Under the pieces are notes generated by a model, which made no database searches, had not been told where the DNA came from, and worked only from the letters and a program-made list of their open reading frames with translations. 26,336 nucleotides of DNA from NCBI GenBank assembly GCA_040268355.1, contig JAWRIT010000087.1, positions 1 to 26,336 on the forward strand, given 5' to 3'. This DNA comes from UBA1367 sp040268355. GTDB lineage: Bacteria > Actinomycetota > Coriobacteriia > Coriobacteriales > Atopobiaceae. The position numbers were made by a program, and so were the translations under genes. Positions 15,361-23,700 of the stretch are shown in pieces (the stretch's first letter is position 1; every line of letters begins with the position of its first letter).

Positions 15361-16833
15361 ATGTTGTTCGTTGGCGTCGATCTTGGTACCACCACCTGCA
15401 CGTTGCTGCTCATGGACGAGACGGGTGATGTCAAACGAACCGTCGTGAAGGCCTACCCGCTCTTCTTCCCGCAACCGGGATGGTGCGAGCAGGATCCGTC
15501 GGTGTGGTGGGAGGCCGTCCGCACGGGCATCCGCGAGCTGGTGCGCGATCTCGACACGAGCCAGGTCGCCGGCATCGGCGTCGCGGGGCAGATGCACGCC
15601 CTCGTGGCCCTCGACAGCACGGACGCGACGATCTGTCCGGCCATCCTCTGGAACGACAACCGCGCCCAGTTCCAGAGCGACTATCTCAACAACGAGCTCG
15701 GCAGGCGGTGGCTCTCGGCAAAGACGGGCAACGTCTCCTATGCGGGCTTCACGGCACCGAAGCTCATGTGGCTGCGCGAGGAGGAGCCGCAGATCTTCTC
15801 GCGCATCGACAAGCTCATGTTGCCCAAGGACTACATCAACTACCGTCTCACGCACGTCCACTCCACCGACTGCTCGGACGCGTCGGGCACGCTGCTGTTC
15901 GACGTGCGGCAGCGCGCGTGGTCGCCGGCCATGCTCTCCACCTGCGGCCTGCGCGCCGACCAGCTGCCCGCGGTGCACGAGAGCGCCGAGCCCATTGGGA
16001 CCCTGCTGCCCGAGGTGGCGTCCGACCTGGGCCTGCCGGAGGGCGTGATCGTCTGCGCCGGTGCGAGCAACAACGCCGCCGCTGCCATCGGCACCGACAC
16101 GGTGGGCACGGGCCACTGCAACATCCGCATCGGCACCTCGGGCACGATCCTGGTGAGCAACGACAGCTTCATGGTCGACGAGCACAACGCCCTGCACAGC
16201 TTCTGCCATGCGGATGGCACCTACCACTTCCTGGGCTGCATGCTCTCGGCCTCCGCGAGCAGCCGCTGGTGGACGAACGACATCCTGAGAAGCCACGACT
16301 ACGAGGGGGAGGAGGGCCGCATCGACCGCTCGCGGCTCGGTCGCAACACCGTGTTCTTCCTGCCCTACCTCATGGGGGAGCGCAGCCCCTACAACGACCC
16401 CAACGCCCGTGGCGCGTTCATCGGCATGCACCTGCACACCTCGCGTGCGGACATGACCCTGGCGGTGCTGGAGGGGGTCGCCTTTGCGATGCGGGACTGC
16501 CTGGACGTGGCGCGTTCCGAGGAGATCCGGGTCACGGGGTCGACCATCAGCGGCACGACGGTCACGCCCCTCTGGAAGCAGATCTTCGCCAACGTGCTGG
16601 GCCTCTCGCTCATCACCACGGAGGTGCCCGACGTGACCGGCTTTGGGGCCGCCATCCTGGCCTGCGTGGCCTGTGGCGCGTGGCCCGACGTGCGCTCCTG
16701 TTCGAACGCGCTGGTCAACACGGCCGACCTCATCGAGCCAGACCGCTGGATGACCTCGCTCTACCAGGAGCGCTACGACACCTGGCATCAGCTCTACCCG
16801 GCGCTGCGCCCCAAGTTCGGACGCATGCGCTAG
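15361..16833 (+). CDS. xylB: Xylulokinase-like FGGY carbohydrate kinase with Asp-to-Asn at the catalytic-base position
   Basis: This 490-aa protein is the expected length for xylulokinase, which phosphorylates D-xylulose to xylulose 5-phosphate in the cytosol. ATG 15361 has GAGGGAG six bases upstream. FGGY motifs are GVDLGTTTCTLLLMDE at the N-terminus, GVAGQMHALVALD, IGTSGTILV (ATP phosphate contacts) and LMGERSPYNDPNARGAFIG. The GGGDNAA motif of E. coli XylB, whose Asp233 is the general base, reads GASNNAA here, with Asn237 (AAC) in place of Asp. The rest of the active site looks intact, so the protein may use another base, be slow, or act on a different substrate. The kinase family is certain; xylulose as substrate is likely. 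Confidence 0.9.
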   Translation: MLFVGVDLGTTTCTLLLMDETGDVKRTVVKAYPLFFPQPGWCEQDPSVWWEAVRTGIRELVRDLDTSQVAGIGVAGQMHALVALDSTDATICPAILWNDNRAQFQSDYLNNELGRRWLSAKTGNVSYAGFTAPKLMWLREEEPQIFSRIDKLMLPKDYINYRLTHVHSTDCSDASGTLLFDVRQRAWSPAMLSTCGLRADQLPAVHESAEPIGTLLPEVASDLGLPEGVIVCAGASNNAAAAIGTDTVGTGHCNIRIGTSGTILVSNDSFMVDEHNALHSFCHADGTYHFLGCMLSASASSRWWTNDILRSHDYEGEEGRIDRSRLGRNTVFFLPYLMGERSPYNDPNARGAFIGMHLHTSRADMTLAVLEGVAFAMRDCLDVARSEEIRVTGSTISGTTVTPLWKQIFANVLGLSLITTEVPDVTGFGAAILACVACGAWPDVRSCSNALVNTADLIEPDRWMTSLYQERYDTWHQLYPALRPKFGRMR

Positions 16834-16965
16834 GAGGCAGGAGGCGTATGTCGGCGCCCATCCCACATTGTCGCGTGACGGGCGAGCGCGGACGTAGACG
16901 AACCTCCAGCGCAAGCGCAGCTAGGAGCAGGTGCAATCCGCAACTGTGATGCCCTTGTGGTGGGC

Positions 16966-16994
16966 TTGAACGTCCCTCCTTTCTTTCTCATAAT
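16966..16994 (+). promoter_or_regulatory. Promoter of the tetR-activase-membrane operon
   Basis: TTGAAC (16966-16971) and CATAAT (16989-16994) are spaced by exactly 17 bp. The -10 runs into a 37-bp operator dyad, so a bound repressor would cover the start point near 17001. Confidence 0.7.
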
Positions 16995-17029
16995 GTGCAA
17001 AAATGCTCAGATTGAGAATTACTGCACAT
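16993..17029. promoter_or_regulatory. 37-bp operator dyad for the TetR regulator
   Basis: ATGTGCA (16993-16999) pairs with TGCACAT (17023-17029), and CTCA (17006-17009) with TGAG (17013-17016), all centred on 17011. Allowing partial matches, the half-site reads ATGTGCAnnAATnCTCA. The size fits one TetR dimer pair. Position at the promoter and directly before the tetR gene suggests autoregulation of the whole operon. Confidence 0.65.
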
Positions 17030-17046
17030 AGTGAGAAGGAATGACC

Positions 17047-17757
17047 ATGGCACTGACCAAGACGCCGCCTACGCCGCTCGCCACGCCCCGCGTGGACCGT
17101 CGCACGGCGCGCACGCGCAAGGCGCTACGCGACGCGCTCGCCGCCGAGATCGTCACCTCCGGGGACCTTTCGCAGGTGACCGTGACCGCGGTGGCGGACC
17201 GCGCCGGCGTGACCCGCCGCACCTTCTACTCCCACTACCGCGACATCCCCGACCTCGTCGAGCACATCGAGGACGATGCGGTGGCGGAGCTCGGCACCCT
17301 CGTGCGCGAGGTCGCCCAGGTGACGCTGCCCGAGCTGGAGCAGGCTATCAACCGCTTCGAGCCTTGCCCGCGCTCGGTGGAGGTGCTCACCTACTTCCAG
17401 ACCGAGGGCACCCACCTTGTGCCGCTTTTGGGTGAGGGGGGAGACCCCGCCTTCGCCGAGAAGCTGAAGGACATGGTCCGCGAGGTCGTGATGGAGCGCG
17501 CCCTGCACGGGTTCGCGCCGCAGGCGCTGGCACTCTTCGACTACTACCTCACCTTCGTGATCTCGGCGGAGGTGGGGGTGCTCGTGCGTTGGCTCACCTG
17601 CGGCATGGTGGAGCCACCCGAGATCATGGCGCGCATGATGTGTGCGCTCATGTTCGTGCGTCCCGGCGACCTCTATGGCCGCCCCATCGAATTCGACATC
17701 CCCGCGCTGGCGGCCCGCGCCATCGCCCTGCAGAAGGAGTTTGCCGATGTCCGCTAG
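17047..17757 (+). CDS. TetR/AcrR-family transcriptional regulator
   Basis: This 236-aa protein starts at ATG 17047, six bases after AGAAGGA; the ATG at 17041 touches that site and is less likely. The N-terminal DNA-binding domain is clear: TRKALRDALAAEIVTSGD, VTVTAVADRAGVTRRTFYSHY (helix-turn-helix, about residues 45-66), then RDIPDLVEHI. The C-terminal ligand domain has no recognisable subfamily signature to me. Its last 11 bases overlap the start of the giant activase gene, so the regulator and its probable target are translated together. Being first in the operon, with a dyad on its own promoter, it most likely represses itself and the two genes downstream. A lipid or acyl-type ligand would fit the neighbour but is inference. 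Confidence 0.92.
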   Translation: MALTKTPPTPLATPRVDRRTARTRKALRDALAAEIVTSGDLSQVTVTAVADRAGVTRRTFYSHYRDIPDLVEHIEDDAVAELGTLVREVAQVTLPELEQAINRFEPCPRSVEVLTYFQTEGTHLVPLLGEGGDPAFAEKLKDMVREVVMERALHGFAPQALALFDYYLTFVISAEVGVLVRWLTCGMVEPPEIMARMMCALMFVRPGDLYGRPIEFDIPALAARAIALQKEFADVR

Positions 17758-20700
17758 GTATGACGCGACCCACAAGGCCCAGGCGCAAGCCCGCCGCCCC
17801 ATCGACCTGATGGCCAACGGGGCGGAGCTGCGCCCCCGCACGCCCGTCGACCTCAGTCATGCGCAGTTGCGGCTGGGCATCGACGTCGGCTCGACGACGG
17901 TCAAGCTGGCCGTCATCGACGACCACGGTAACCTCGTCTACGCCAACTACGAGCGTCACCACACCGACGTCCGCGCGACGGCGCGCGACCTGTTCGCCAA
18001 GGCGCGCGAGGTCGTGGGTGACGTCCCCATGCGCGCGGCGATCACCGGGTCGGGCGGCATGCTGCTCGCCACCTGGTTGGAGCTCGAGTTCGTGCAGGAG
18101 GTCATCGCCTCCAAGCGTGCGGTTGAGACGCTCATCCCCAAGACCGACTGCGCCATCGAGCTCGGTGGCGAGGACGCCAAGATCATCTACTTCGACAACG
18201 GCATCGAGCAGCGCATGAACGGCACCTGCGCCGGCGGCACGGGCGCCTTCATCGACCAGATGGCCTCGCTGCTCAAGACCGACGCCACCGGCCTCAACGA
18301 GCTGGCCAAGGGCTACAACCACATCTATCCCATCGCCAGCCGCTGCGGCGTCTTTGCCAAGTCCGACGTGCAGCCGCTGCTCAACGAGGGTGCCGCACCG
18401 GCCGACATCGCCGCCTCCATCTTCCAGGCGGTGGCGAACCAGACGGTCTCGGGCCTCGCCTGCGGGCATCCCATCCGTGGCTACGTCGCCTTTTTGGGCG
18501 GGCCCCTGCAGTACCTCTCCGAGCTGCGCGAGCGCTTCTACGAGACGCTCGACCTCGACGAGGAGCACCGGATCGTCCCCACCAACGCGCACCTCTTCGT
18601 GGCCACCGGCGCGGCGCTCGCCGGCGAGTCGGACCATCAGGTGAGCCTGGGCGAGGTCATCTCCTCGCTCGAGAACCTGCGCGGCACGCAGGGCTCGGAG
18701 GTCGCCCGGCTCGACGCGCTCTTCGCGAGCGAGGACGACTACCACAGCTTCAAGGCGCGCCACGACCGCGAGGTCGTGCCCAAGGGCCGGCTCGAGGACT
18801 ACCACGGTCGCGTGTTCATCGGCATCGACGCCGGCTCCACCACCATGAAGGCCGCCGTCGTGGGCGAGGGCGGCGAGCTGCTCTACACCTGGTACGACGT
18901 CAACAACGGCGACGTGCTCGGCACGGCCCGCCGCATCATGGACGACATCTTCGACCGTCTGCCCGAGGACTGCACCATCGGGCACGTGACCACCACCGGC
19001 TACGGCGAGCAGATCCTCATCGAGGCGCTGCGGGCCGACTCCGGCGAGATCGAGACGGTGGCGCACCTGCGGGGCGCCCAGGCCTTCGTGCCCGACGTCG
19101 AGTTCATCCTGGACATCGGCGGACAGGACATGAAGTGCTTGCAGGTGAAGGACGGCGTCATCGAGCACATCATGCTCAACGAGGCGTGCTCGAGCGGCTG
19201 CGGCTCCTTCGTGGCGAGCTTCGCCGACTCCATGGGCATGAGCGTGCAGGAGTTCGCGCAGGCAGCCGTCTCTGGCACCGCCCCGGTCGATCTGGGCAGC
19301 CGCTGCACCGTCTTCATGAACTCGCGCGTCAAGCAGGCCCAGAAGGAGGGCGCGACCATCGGCGACGTGGCCGCGGGCCTGTCCTACTCGGTCATCAAGA
19401 ACGCCCTGTTCAAGGTCATCAAGCTGCGCGACTACAACGAGATCGGCTCCGACGTGGTGGTGCAGGGCGGCACCTTCATGAGCGACGCCACCCTGCGCGC
19501 CTTCGAGCTGCTGACCGGGCGCGACGTCATCCGTCCGGACATCGCCGGAACCATGGGGGCCTACGGGGCGGCGCTGCTCGCGCGCGACCGTGCGGGGGAG
19601 CAGGGCACCTCCACGCTGCTCACGCGCGAGGAGATCGACAACCTGCAGGTGAGGCAGCGTCAGGTCCACTGCGGCCTCTGCTCGAACAACTGCCTGCTCA
19701 CCATCAACGACTTCGGGGGCGGGCGACGCTTCGTCACCGGCAACCGCTGCGAGCGGGGCGCGGGCCGACAGCGCTCGGCCGAGGAGCAGGCGCCGAACCT
19801 CTACCAGTTCAAGACCAAGCTGCTCTTCGAGCGCGAGGGCCTGAGTCCCGAAGACGCCCCGCGCGGCACCGTCGGCATCCCCCGCGCGCTCAACATGTAC
19901 GAGAACTACCCCTTCTGGCACGCGTTCTTCACCAAGCTGGGCTTCTCGGTGGTGCTCTCGGACCAGACGAGCAAGACGACCTACGAGGCGGGCATCGAGT
20001 CCATGCCCTCCGAGTCGGTGTGCTATCCGGCCAAGCTCTCCCACGGCCACCTCATGAACCTGCTGGAGAAGGATCCGGACTTCATCTGGATGCCCTGCAT
20101 CCGTTGGGAGCGCACCGAGGACGACACCACCACCAACCACTACAACTGCCCGATCGTCATGAGCTACCCGCAGACGCTCGAGCTCAACGTGGACGAGCTG
20201 TCCGAGCGGCACGTGGAGTACCTGGCGCCCTTCCTGCCCTACGACAACAAGCGCGAGCTCAAGCGCCGGCTCTACGAGGTGGTCTCCGTCCAGCGCGAGG
20301 CCGACGCGAGAAAAGGCAAGGGCCGCTTCTTGGGCGAGCACATCACGCGCACCGAGATCGACGCCGCCGTCAACGCCGCTTGGGAGGCCGACGAGGAGTT
20401 CAAGGAGCAGATGCGCCGGCGCGGCGACGAGGTCCTGGACTGGATCGAGCGCACCGGGCGCCACGGCATCGTGCTGGCGGGCCGTCCGTACCACAACGAC
20501 CCCGAGATCAACCACGCCATCCCCGAGCTGCTCTCCGGCTTTGGCTACGCGGTGCTCACCGAGGACTCGGTGGCCCACAAGGTCATGCCCGAGCGTCCCA
20601 TCCGCGTCGTGGACCAGTGGATGTACCACGCGCGCCTCTACCGCGCCGCCCGCTTCGTGGCCATGCGCAACGACCTCGACCTGATCCAGCTCAACAGCTT

Positions 20701-22378
20701 CGGCTGCGGCCTGGACGCCCTGACCACCGACCAGGTGCAGGAGATCCTGGAGGCCAGCGGCAAGATCTACACGGTGCTCAAGATCGACGAGGTCTCCAAC
20801 CTGGGTGCGGCGCGCATCCGCGTGCGCTCGCTCATGGCCGCCCTCACCGAGCAGCGTCACGAGCTTGAGCGCGCCACGGCGGCGGGCGTCGCGCGCGAGG
20901 AGGAGCCGGTGGGCGTCCGCCGTGCGGACGGCTCGCTGGAGCGCGCCCGCGCGACGGACCTCTCGCGGCGCACGCCGGTGTACCGCCGCGCTACCAGCAC
21001 GGCCTTCGAGAAGGTGCGCTACACCAAGGAGATGCAGCAGGAGGGCTACACGATCCTCTGCCCGCAGATGTCGCCCATCCACTTCGAGCTCGTCGAGCCG
21101 GTGCTGCGCGCCGCAGGCTACAACGTGGTGCTGCTGCCCTCGGTCGACCACGGCGCGGTGGACACCGGCCTCAGGTACGTGAACAACGACATCTGCTACC
21201 CGTCCATCCTGGTGTGCGGCCAGCTGCTCGAGGCCGTCCTCTCCGGCGAGTACGACCTCACGCGCACGGCGGTGCTCATCTCGCAGACGGGAGGCGGCTG
21301 CCGCGCGACCAACTACATCGCGCTCATCCGCAAGGCGCTGCGCGACGCGGGGCACCCCGAGGTGCCGGTCGTCTCGCTCACCATGGCGGGCGGCCTGGAC
21401 GAGAGCAACTCCGGCTTCAGCCTGGCCAAGCCCGGCGTGCTCATGCACGCCCTCTACGCGCTTATCTACGGCGACCTCATCATGCAGCTGCTCTACCGCA
21501 CGCGTCCCTACGAGACGGAGGCCGGCTCCGCTGAGCGCCTGTACGGGGCCTTCATGCGTCGGGCACGCACGCACATCGCCACCATGGGGCGTCGTGCGTT
21601 CAACCGGCTCTGCCAGGACACCGTGGACGCCTTCGAGCGGCTCCCGCTGACTAACGACCGCAGCAAGCCGCGCGTGGGCGTGGTGGGCGAGATCCTGGTC
21701 AAGTTCCATCCGACCGCCAACAACGAGCTGATCAAGGTCATCGAGGAGGAGGGCTGCGAGGCCAACGTGCCGGGACTGCTCGACTTCTTCACGATGGCCA
21801 TGTCGCACGACGTCAACATGGCAAACGAGCTGGGTAGCTCGATCGGCAAGCAGGCGTTCGGGCATGCCGCGGTCGCGCTGGTCGAGCAGGTGCGCGCGCC
21901 GCTCAACCGCATGCTGGCCAAGAGCTCGCGCTTCGAGCCCTATCCGTCGATCTTCGATCTCGCCAAGAAGGCCCAGCAGGTGCTGTCGTTGTGCAACAAC
22001 ATGGGCGAGGGTTGGCTGCTCACCGCAGAGATGATCGAGCTCATCGAGACGGGCACGCCCAATGTTGCCTGCGTGCAGCCCTTCGCCTGCCTGCCCAACC
22101 ACGTGGTGGGCAAGTCGGTGATCAAGCGCCTGCGCCAGATGCACCCCGAGAGCAACATCGTGGCCGTGGACTACGACCCGGGCGCCTCCGAGGTCAACCA
22201 GCTCAACCGCATCAAGCTGATGATCAGCGTGGCCAAGGAGAACCTGCGCGAGGGCGGCTCCTTCCTGCTGGAAGGTGATGACATCGACGCGCGCGGCGAG
22301 ACCGCGGGCCCGATCCGCCTCTCGCCGGACCAGCTGGCGCAGATCGAGCGTGCCCGTGAGCGCGCTGGCGTACGCTAG
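17747..22378 (+). CDS. Giant two-activase / 2-hydroxyacyl-CoA-dehydratase-like fusion protein (candidate plasmalogen synthase, PlsA-like)
   Basis: The 1543-aa protein starts at ATG 17747 behind AAGGAG. Two BadF/HgdC-type activase ATPase domains lie at about 41-310 (GIDVGSTTVKLAV, ELGGEDAK) and 356-625 (GIDAGSTTMKAAV, DIGGQDMK). Each has the cluster-ligand Cys pair of activases, C161/C200 and C481/C520, both 39 residues apart. One chain could therefore form the pseudo-dimer that holds a [4Fe-4S] cluster. Then comes a Cys patch C642/C645/C649/C668, a DUF2229-like part (about 700-990) and an HgdB-like part (about 1090-1320, Cys1105, 1150, 1157, 1185). Such proteins couple ATP hydrolysis to low-potential electron transfer and are oxygen sensitive. 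The architecture matches what I recall of PlsA, which makes plasmalogens from ester lipids in anaerobes. The domain calls are firm; the plasmalogen role is inference. Confidence 0.85.
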   Translation: MSARYDATHKAQAQARRPIDLMANGAELRPRTPVDLSHAQLRLGIDVGSTTVKLAVIDDHGNLVYANYERHHTDVRATARDLFAKAREVVGDVPMRAAITGSGGMLLATWLELEFVQEVIASKRAVETLIPKTDCAIELGGEDAKIIYFDNGIEQRMNGTCAGGTGAFIDQMASLLKTDATGLNELAKGYNHIYPIASRCGVFAKSDVQPLLNEGAAPADIAASIFQAVANQTVSGLACGHPIRGYVAFLGGPLQYLSELRERFYETLDLDEEHRIVPTNAHLFVATGAALAGESDHQVSLGEVISSLENLRGTQGSEVARLDALFASEDDYHSFKARHDREVVPKGRLEDYHGRVFIGIDAGSTTMKAAVVGEGGELLYTWYDVNNGDVLGTARRIMDDIFDRLPEDCTIGHVTTTGYGEQILIEALRADSGEIETVAHLRGAQAFVPDVEFILDIGGQDMKCLQVKDGVIEHIMLNEACSSGCGSFVASFADSMGMSVQEFAQAAVSGTAPVDLGSRCTVFMNSRVKQAQKEGATIGDVAAGLSYSVIKNALFKVIKLRDYNEIGSDVVVQGGTFMSDATLRAFELLTGRDVIRPDIAGTMGAYGAALLARDRAGEQGTSTLLTREEIDNLQVRQRQVHCGLCSNNCLLTINDFGGGRRFVTGNRCERGAGRQRSAEEQAPNLYQFKTKLLFEREGLSPEDAPRGTVGIPRALNMYENYPFWHAFFTKLGFSVVLSDQTSKTTYEAGIESMPSESVCYPAKLSHGHLMNLLEKDPDFIWMPCIRWERTEDDTTTNHYNCPIVMSYPQTLELNVDELSERHVEYLAPFLPYDNKRELKRRLYEVVSVQREADARKGKGRFLGEHITRTEIDAAVNAAWEADEEFKEQMRRRGDEVLDWIERTGRHGIVLAGRPYHNDPEINHAIPELLSGFGYAVLTEDSVAHKVMPERPIRVVDQWMYHARLYRAARFVAMRNDLDLIQLNSFGCGLDALTTDQVQEILEASGKIYTVLKIDEVSNLGAARIRVRSLMAALTEQRHELERATAAGVAREEEPVGVRRADGSLERARATDLSRRTPVYRRATSTAFEKVRYTKEMQQEGYTILCPQMSPIHFELVEPVLRAAGYNVVLLPSVDHGAVDTGLRYVNNDICYPSILVCGQLLEAVLSGEYDLTRTAVLISQTGGGCRATNYIALIRKALRDAGHPEVPVVSLTMAGGLDESNSGFSLAKPGVLMHALYALIYGDLIMQLLYRTRPYETEAGSAERLYGAFMRRARTHIATMGRRAFNRLCQDTVDAFERLPLTNDRSKPRVGVVGEILVKFHPTANNELIKVIEEEGCEANVPGLLDFFTMAMSHDVNMANELGSSIGKQAFGHAAVALVEQVRAPLNRMLAKSSRFEPYPSIFDLAKKAQQVLSLCNNMGEGWLLTAEMIELIETGTPNVACVQPFACLPNHVVGKSVIKRLRQMHPESNIVAVDYDPGASEVNQLNRIKLMISVAKENLREGGSFLLEGDDIDARGETAGPIRLSPDQLAQIERARERAGVR

Positions 22379-22406
22379 GGAACAGGAAGAGGAGGAGGTT
22401 CTGACG

Positions 22407-22937
22407 ATGGACGTCCTGGTCCTCGCGCTCACCGTGTCGGTCCTGCCGGTGCTGGCCTTCGTGGCCGACCGGGTCGCCTCCATGAACCTCAGCGAGCGAC
22501 ACCACTTCCACCATGACACCTACAGCATCTCGATGGTGGTCCTGGGCACCATCGGAGCGGTGATGGCCTTCATGGGGGTGCTGGGGCTGCTCACGGGCTG
22601 GCTCTGCCACCTGGGCGTCTTTGCCGCCGACCCACGTGTGCCGCTCGCCTTCTTCACCGCGTTCCAGCTGACGCTGCTCGTGATGCGCCAGGCGGTGGGT
22701 CGCTACCAGGTGATGACCTACGACGACCGACTGCTGGTGCGCCCCGCCTTCGGGCCCACACAGGAGCTCGCCTACGATGACATCTCCCGCATGCAGCTGC
22801 GGGAGCCCTGGTGGGGCGGCTCCGTGCGCGACCTGTTCGTCGAGACGCGTGACGGGGGCAGCGCAAAGGTCTGGGGCCTGATCGACGTCGACCAGATTCT
22901 CGTGCGCATCGACCACTTCGACCTCTTGGAGGCCTAA
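22407..22937 (+). CDS. Membrane protein with a PH-like C-terminal domain
   Basis: This 176-aa protein starts at ATG 22407 behind AGGAGGAGG, 28 nt after the stop of the giant activase gene, so it is very probably co-transcribed. Membrane segments are likely at about 2-20, 41-63 and 79-93. A His-rich stretch (SERHHFHHDTYS) sits between the first two. Residues about 100-176 look like a small beta-rich domain (YDDRLLVRPAFGPTQELAYDDISRM ... DGGSAKVWG), reminiscent of bacterial PH/DUF6560-type domains that sit at the inner membrane face. I do not recognise a specific family with certainty. Operon context with a candidate membrane-lipid enzyme suggests a membrane role, such as lipid sensing or anchoring. 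Confidence 0.8.
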   Translation: MDVLVLALTVSVLPVLAFVADRVASMNLSERHHFHHDTYSISMVVLGTIGAVMAFMGVLGLLTGWLCHLGVFAADPRVPLAFFTAFQLTLLVMRQAVGRYQVMTYDDRLLVRPAFGPTQELAYDDISRMQLREPWWGGSVRDLFVETRDGGSAKVWGLIDVDQILVRIDHFDLLEA

Positions 22938-22965
22938 CGACCTCGGTCCCAGGCGAGATGCGGCC

Positions 22966-22991
22966 GGTGGGGACGGACAGAGGGCCCCACC
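22966..22991. terminator. Upstream hairpin of a double terminator
   Basis: GGTGGGG (22966-22972) and CCCCACC (22985-22991) form a perfect 7-bp stem with a 12-nt loop, 29 nt after the stop of the membrane protein gene. No T-run follows. Confidence 0.4.
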
Positions 22992-23017
22992 CCCAGCGCC
23001 AGCCCAGAAGATCCCAA

Positions 23018-23064
23018 ACGAAGCCGCCCCCACCTCCTGGCACGAGAGGTGGGGGCGGCTTCGT
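23018..23064. terminator. Strong bidirectional terminator hairpin
   Basis: A perfect 19-bp stem (arms 23018-23036 and 23046-23064, GC-rich core) closes a 9-nt loop. It stands between the convergent membrane-protein gene and nrdG, 35 nt after the nrdG stop. The T content after the stem is low on both strands, yet a 19-bp stem of this strength can hardly have another purpose here. Confidence 0.8.
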
Positions 23065-23098
23065 CCGCACGCGACAGGCGCGCGCTACCGGGCGCACG

Positions 23099-23647
23099 CT
23101 ACCATTCGTGGGTGGCAAAGACGCGCTCGTCCTGCCACAGGGTCAGCGTGCCGGAGGAGAGCGTCTGGGGCACGTCGATGAGCCGTTGGTTCGACGAGCC
23201 TCGGAAGCGCAGGGTGATGTCGTGCAGCTCCTGCACGTAGCGCCCGTCCACCAGCACGTCGACGAGGCCAAGCAGCTCGGGCGTGTCCGGCGTGCAGGCG
23301 CGGCTGGGACCCTCCGTCAGTTCCTCCCAGGTGAAGCCCGAGTAGACCCAGAGTCCCTTGTCGGGGCACTCATGGCGCAGACGGCGCAGGAAGGGGAGCA
23401 GGGCCTGCTGGTTCTCCGGCTCCAGGGGCTCGCCTCCCAAGACGGTGAGCCCGGCGACGTAGGGTGGCTCCAGGCTGGCGATGAGGGCGTCCTCCACCTC
23501 GCGGGTGAAGGGCTCGCCCACGCCAAAGCTCCAGGCGCCCCGGTTGAAGCAGCCGGGGCAGCGGTGGCGGCACCCCGAGACGAAGAGCGACGTGCGCACG
23601 CCCACGCCATTGGCGATGTCGCAGTATTTGATCTCAGCGTAGTTCAT
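23099..23647 (-). CDS. nrdG: Anaerobic ribonucleotide-reductase activating protein (radical SAM)
   Basis: This 182-aa protein uses S-adenosylmethionine and a [4Fe-4S] cluster to place the glycyl radical on NrdD. The radical-SAM cluster motif C26-x3-C30-x2-C33 is in SGCRHRCPGCFN, followed by VLGGEPLEPEN (SAM-contact GGE motif). The N-terminus MNYAEIKYCDIANGVG matches the family, so I place the start at 23647. An ATG at 23659 would add four residues (MAST) but directly touches the only GAGG. The gene follows nrdD on the same strand after a 194-nt gap that contains a perfect small hairpin. Confidence 0.94.
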   Translation of the reverse strand: MNYAEIKYCDIANGVGVRTSLFVSGCRHRCPGCFNRGAWSFGVGEPFTREVEDALIASLEPPYVAGLTVLGGEPLEPENQQALLPFLRRLRHECPDKGLWVYSGFTWEELTEGPSRACTPDTPELLGLVDVLVDGRYVQELHDITLRFRGSSNQRLIDVPQTLSSGTLTLWQDERVFATHEW

Positions 23648-23700
23648 GGTCGAGGCCATCCTCAGCAGACGTTGGCTCGCTCGGGTCCACGGGGGCGGGC

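Noticed and set aside
15064..16914. Upstream extension of the galM frame
   Set aside because: It lies antisense to xylB and the intergenic region; the GTG at 15063 has a good ribosome site and the family's length.
16848..16949. 33-codon open frame after xylB with AGGAGG upstream
   Set aside because: The ribosome site is only 3 nt from the ATG, the translation is Arg/Ser-rich without pattern, and it overlaps no conserved feature.
16918..16955. Cobalamin-riboswitch-like sequence (AGGTGCAATCCGCAACTGTGA)
   Set aside because: It resembles part of the B12 riboswitch core, but the segment between the two conserved blocks and the terminal B12 box are missing. It also lies upstream of the tetR promoter, so it would not be in that transcript. 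At most a remnant.
17648..22519. 1623-codon open frame opposite the giant activase
   Set aside because: Same GC-bias artefact; the plus-strand protein has clear domains and a strong ribosome site.
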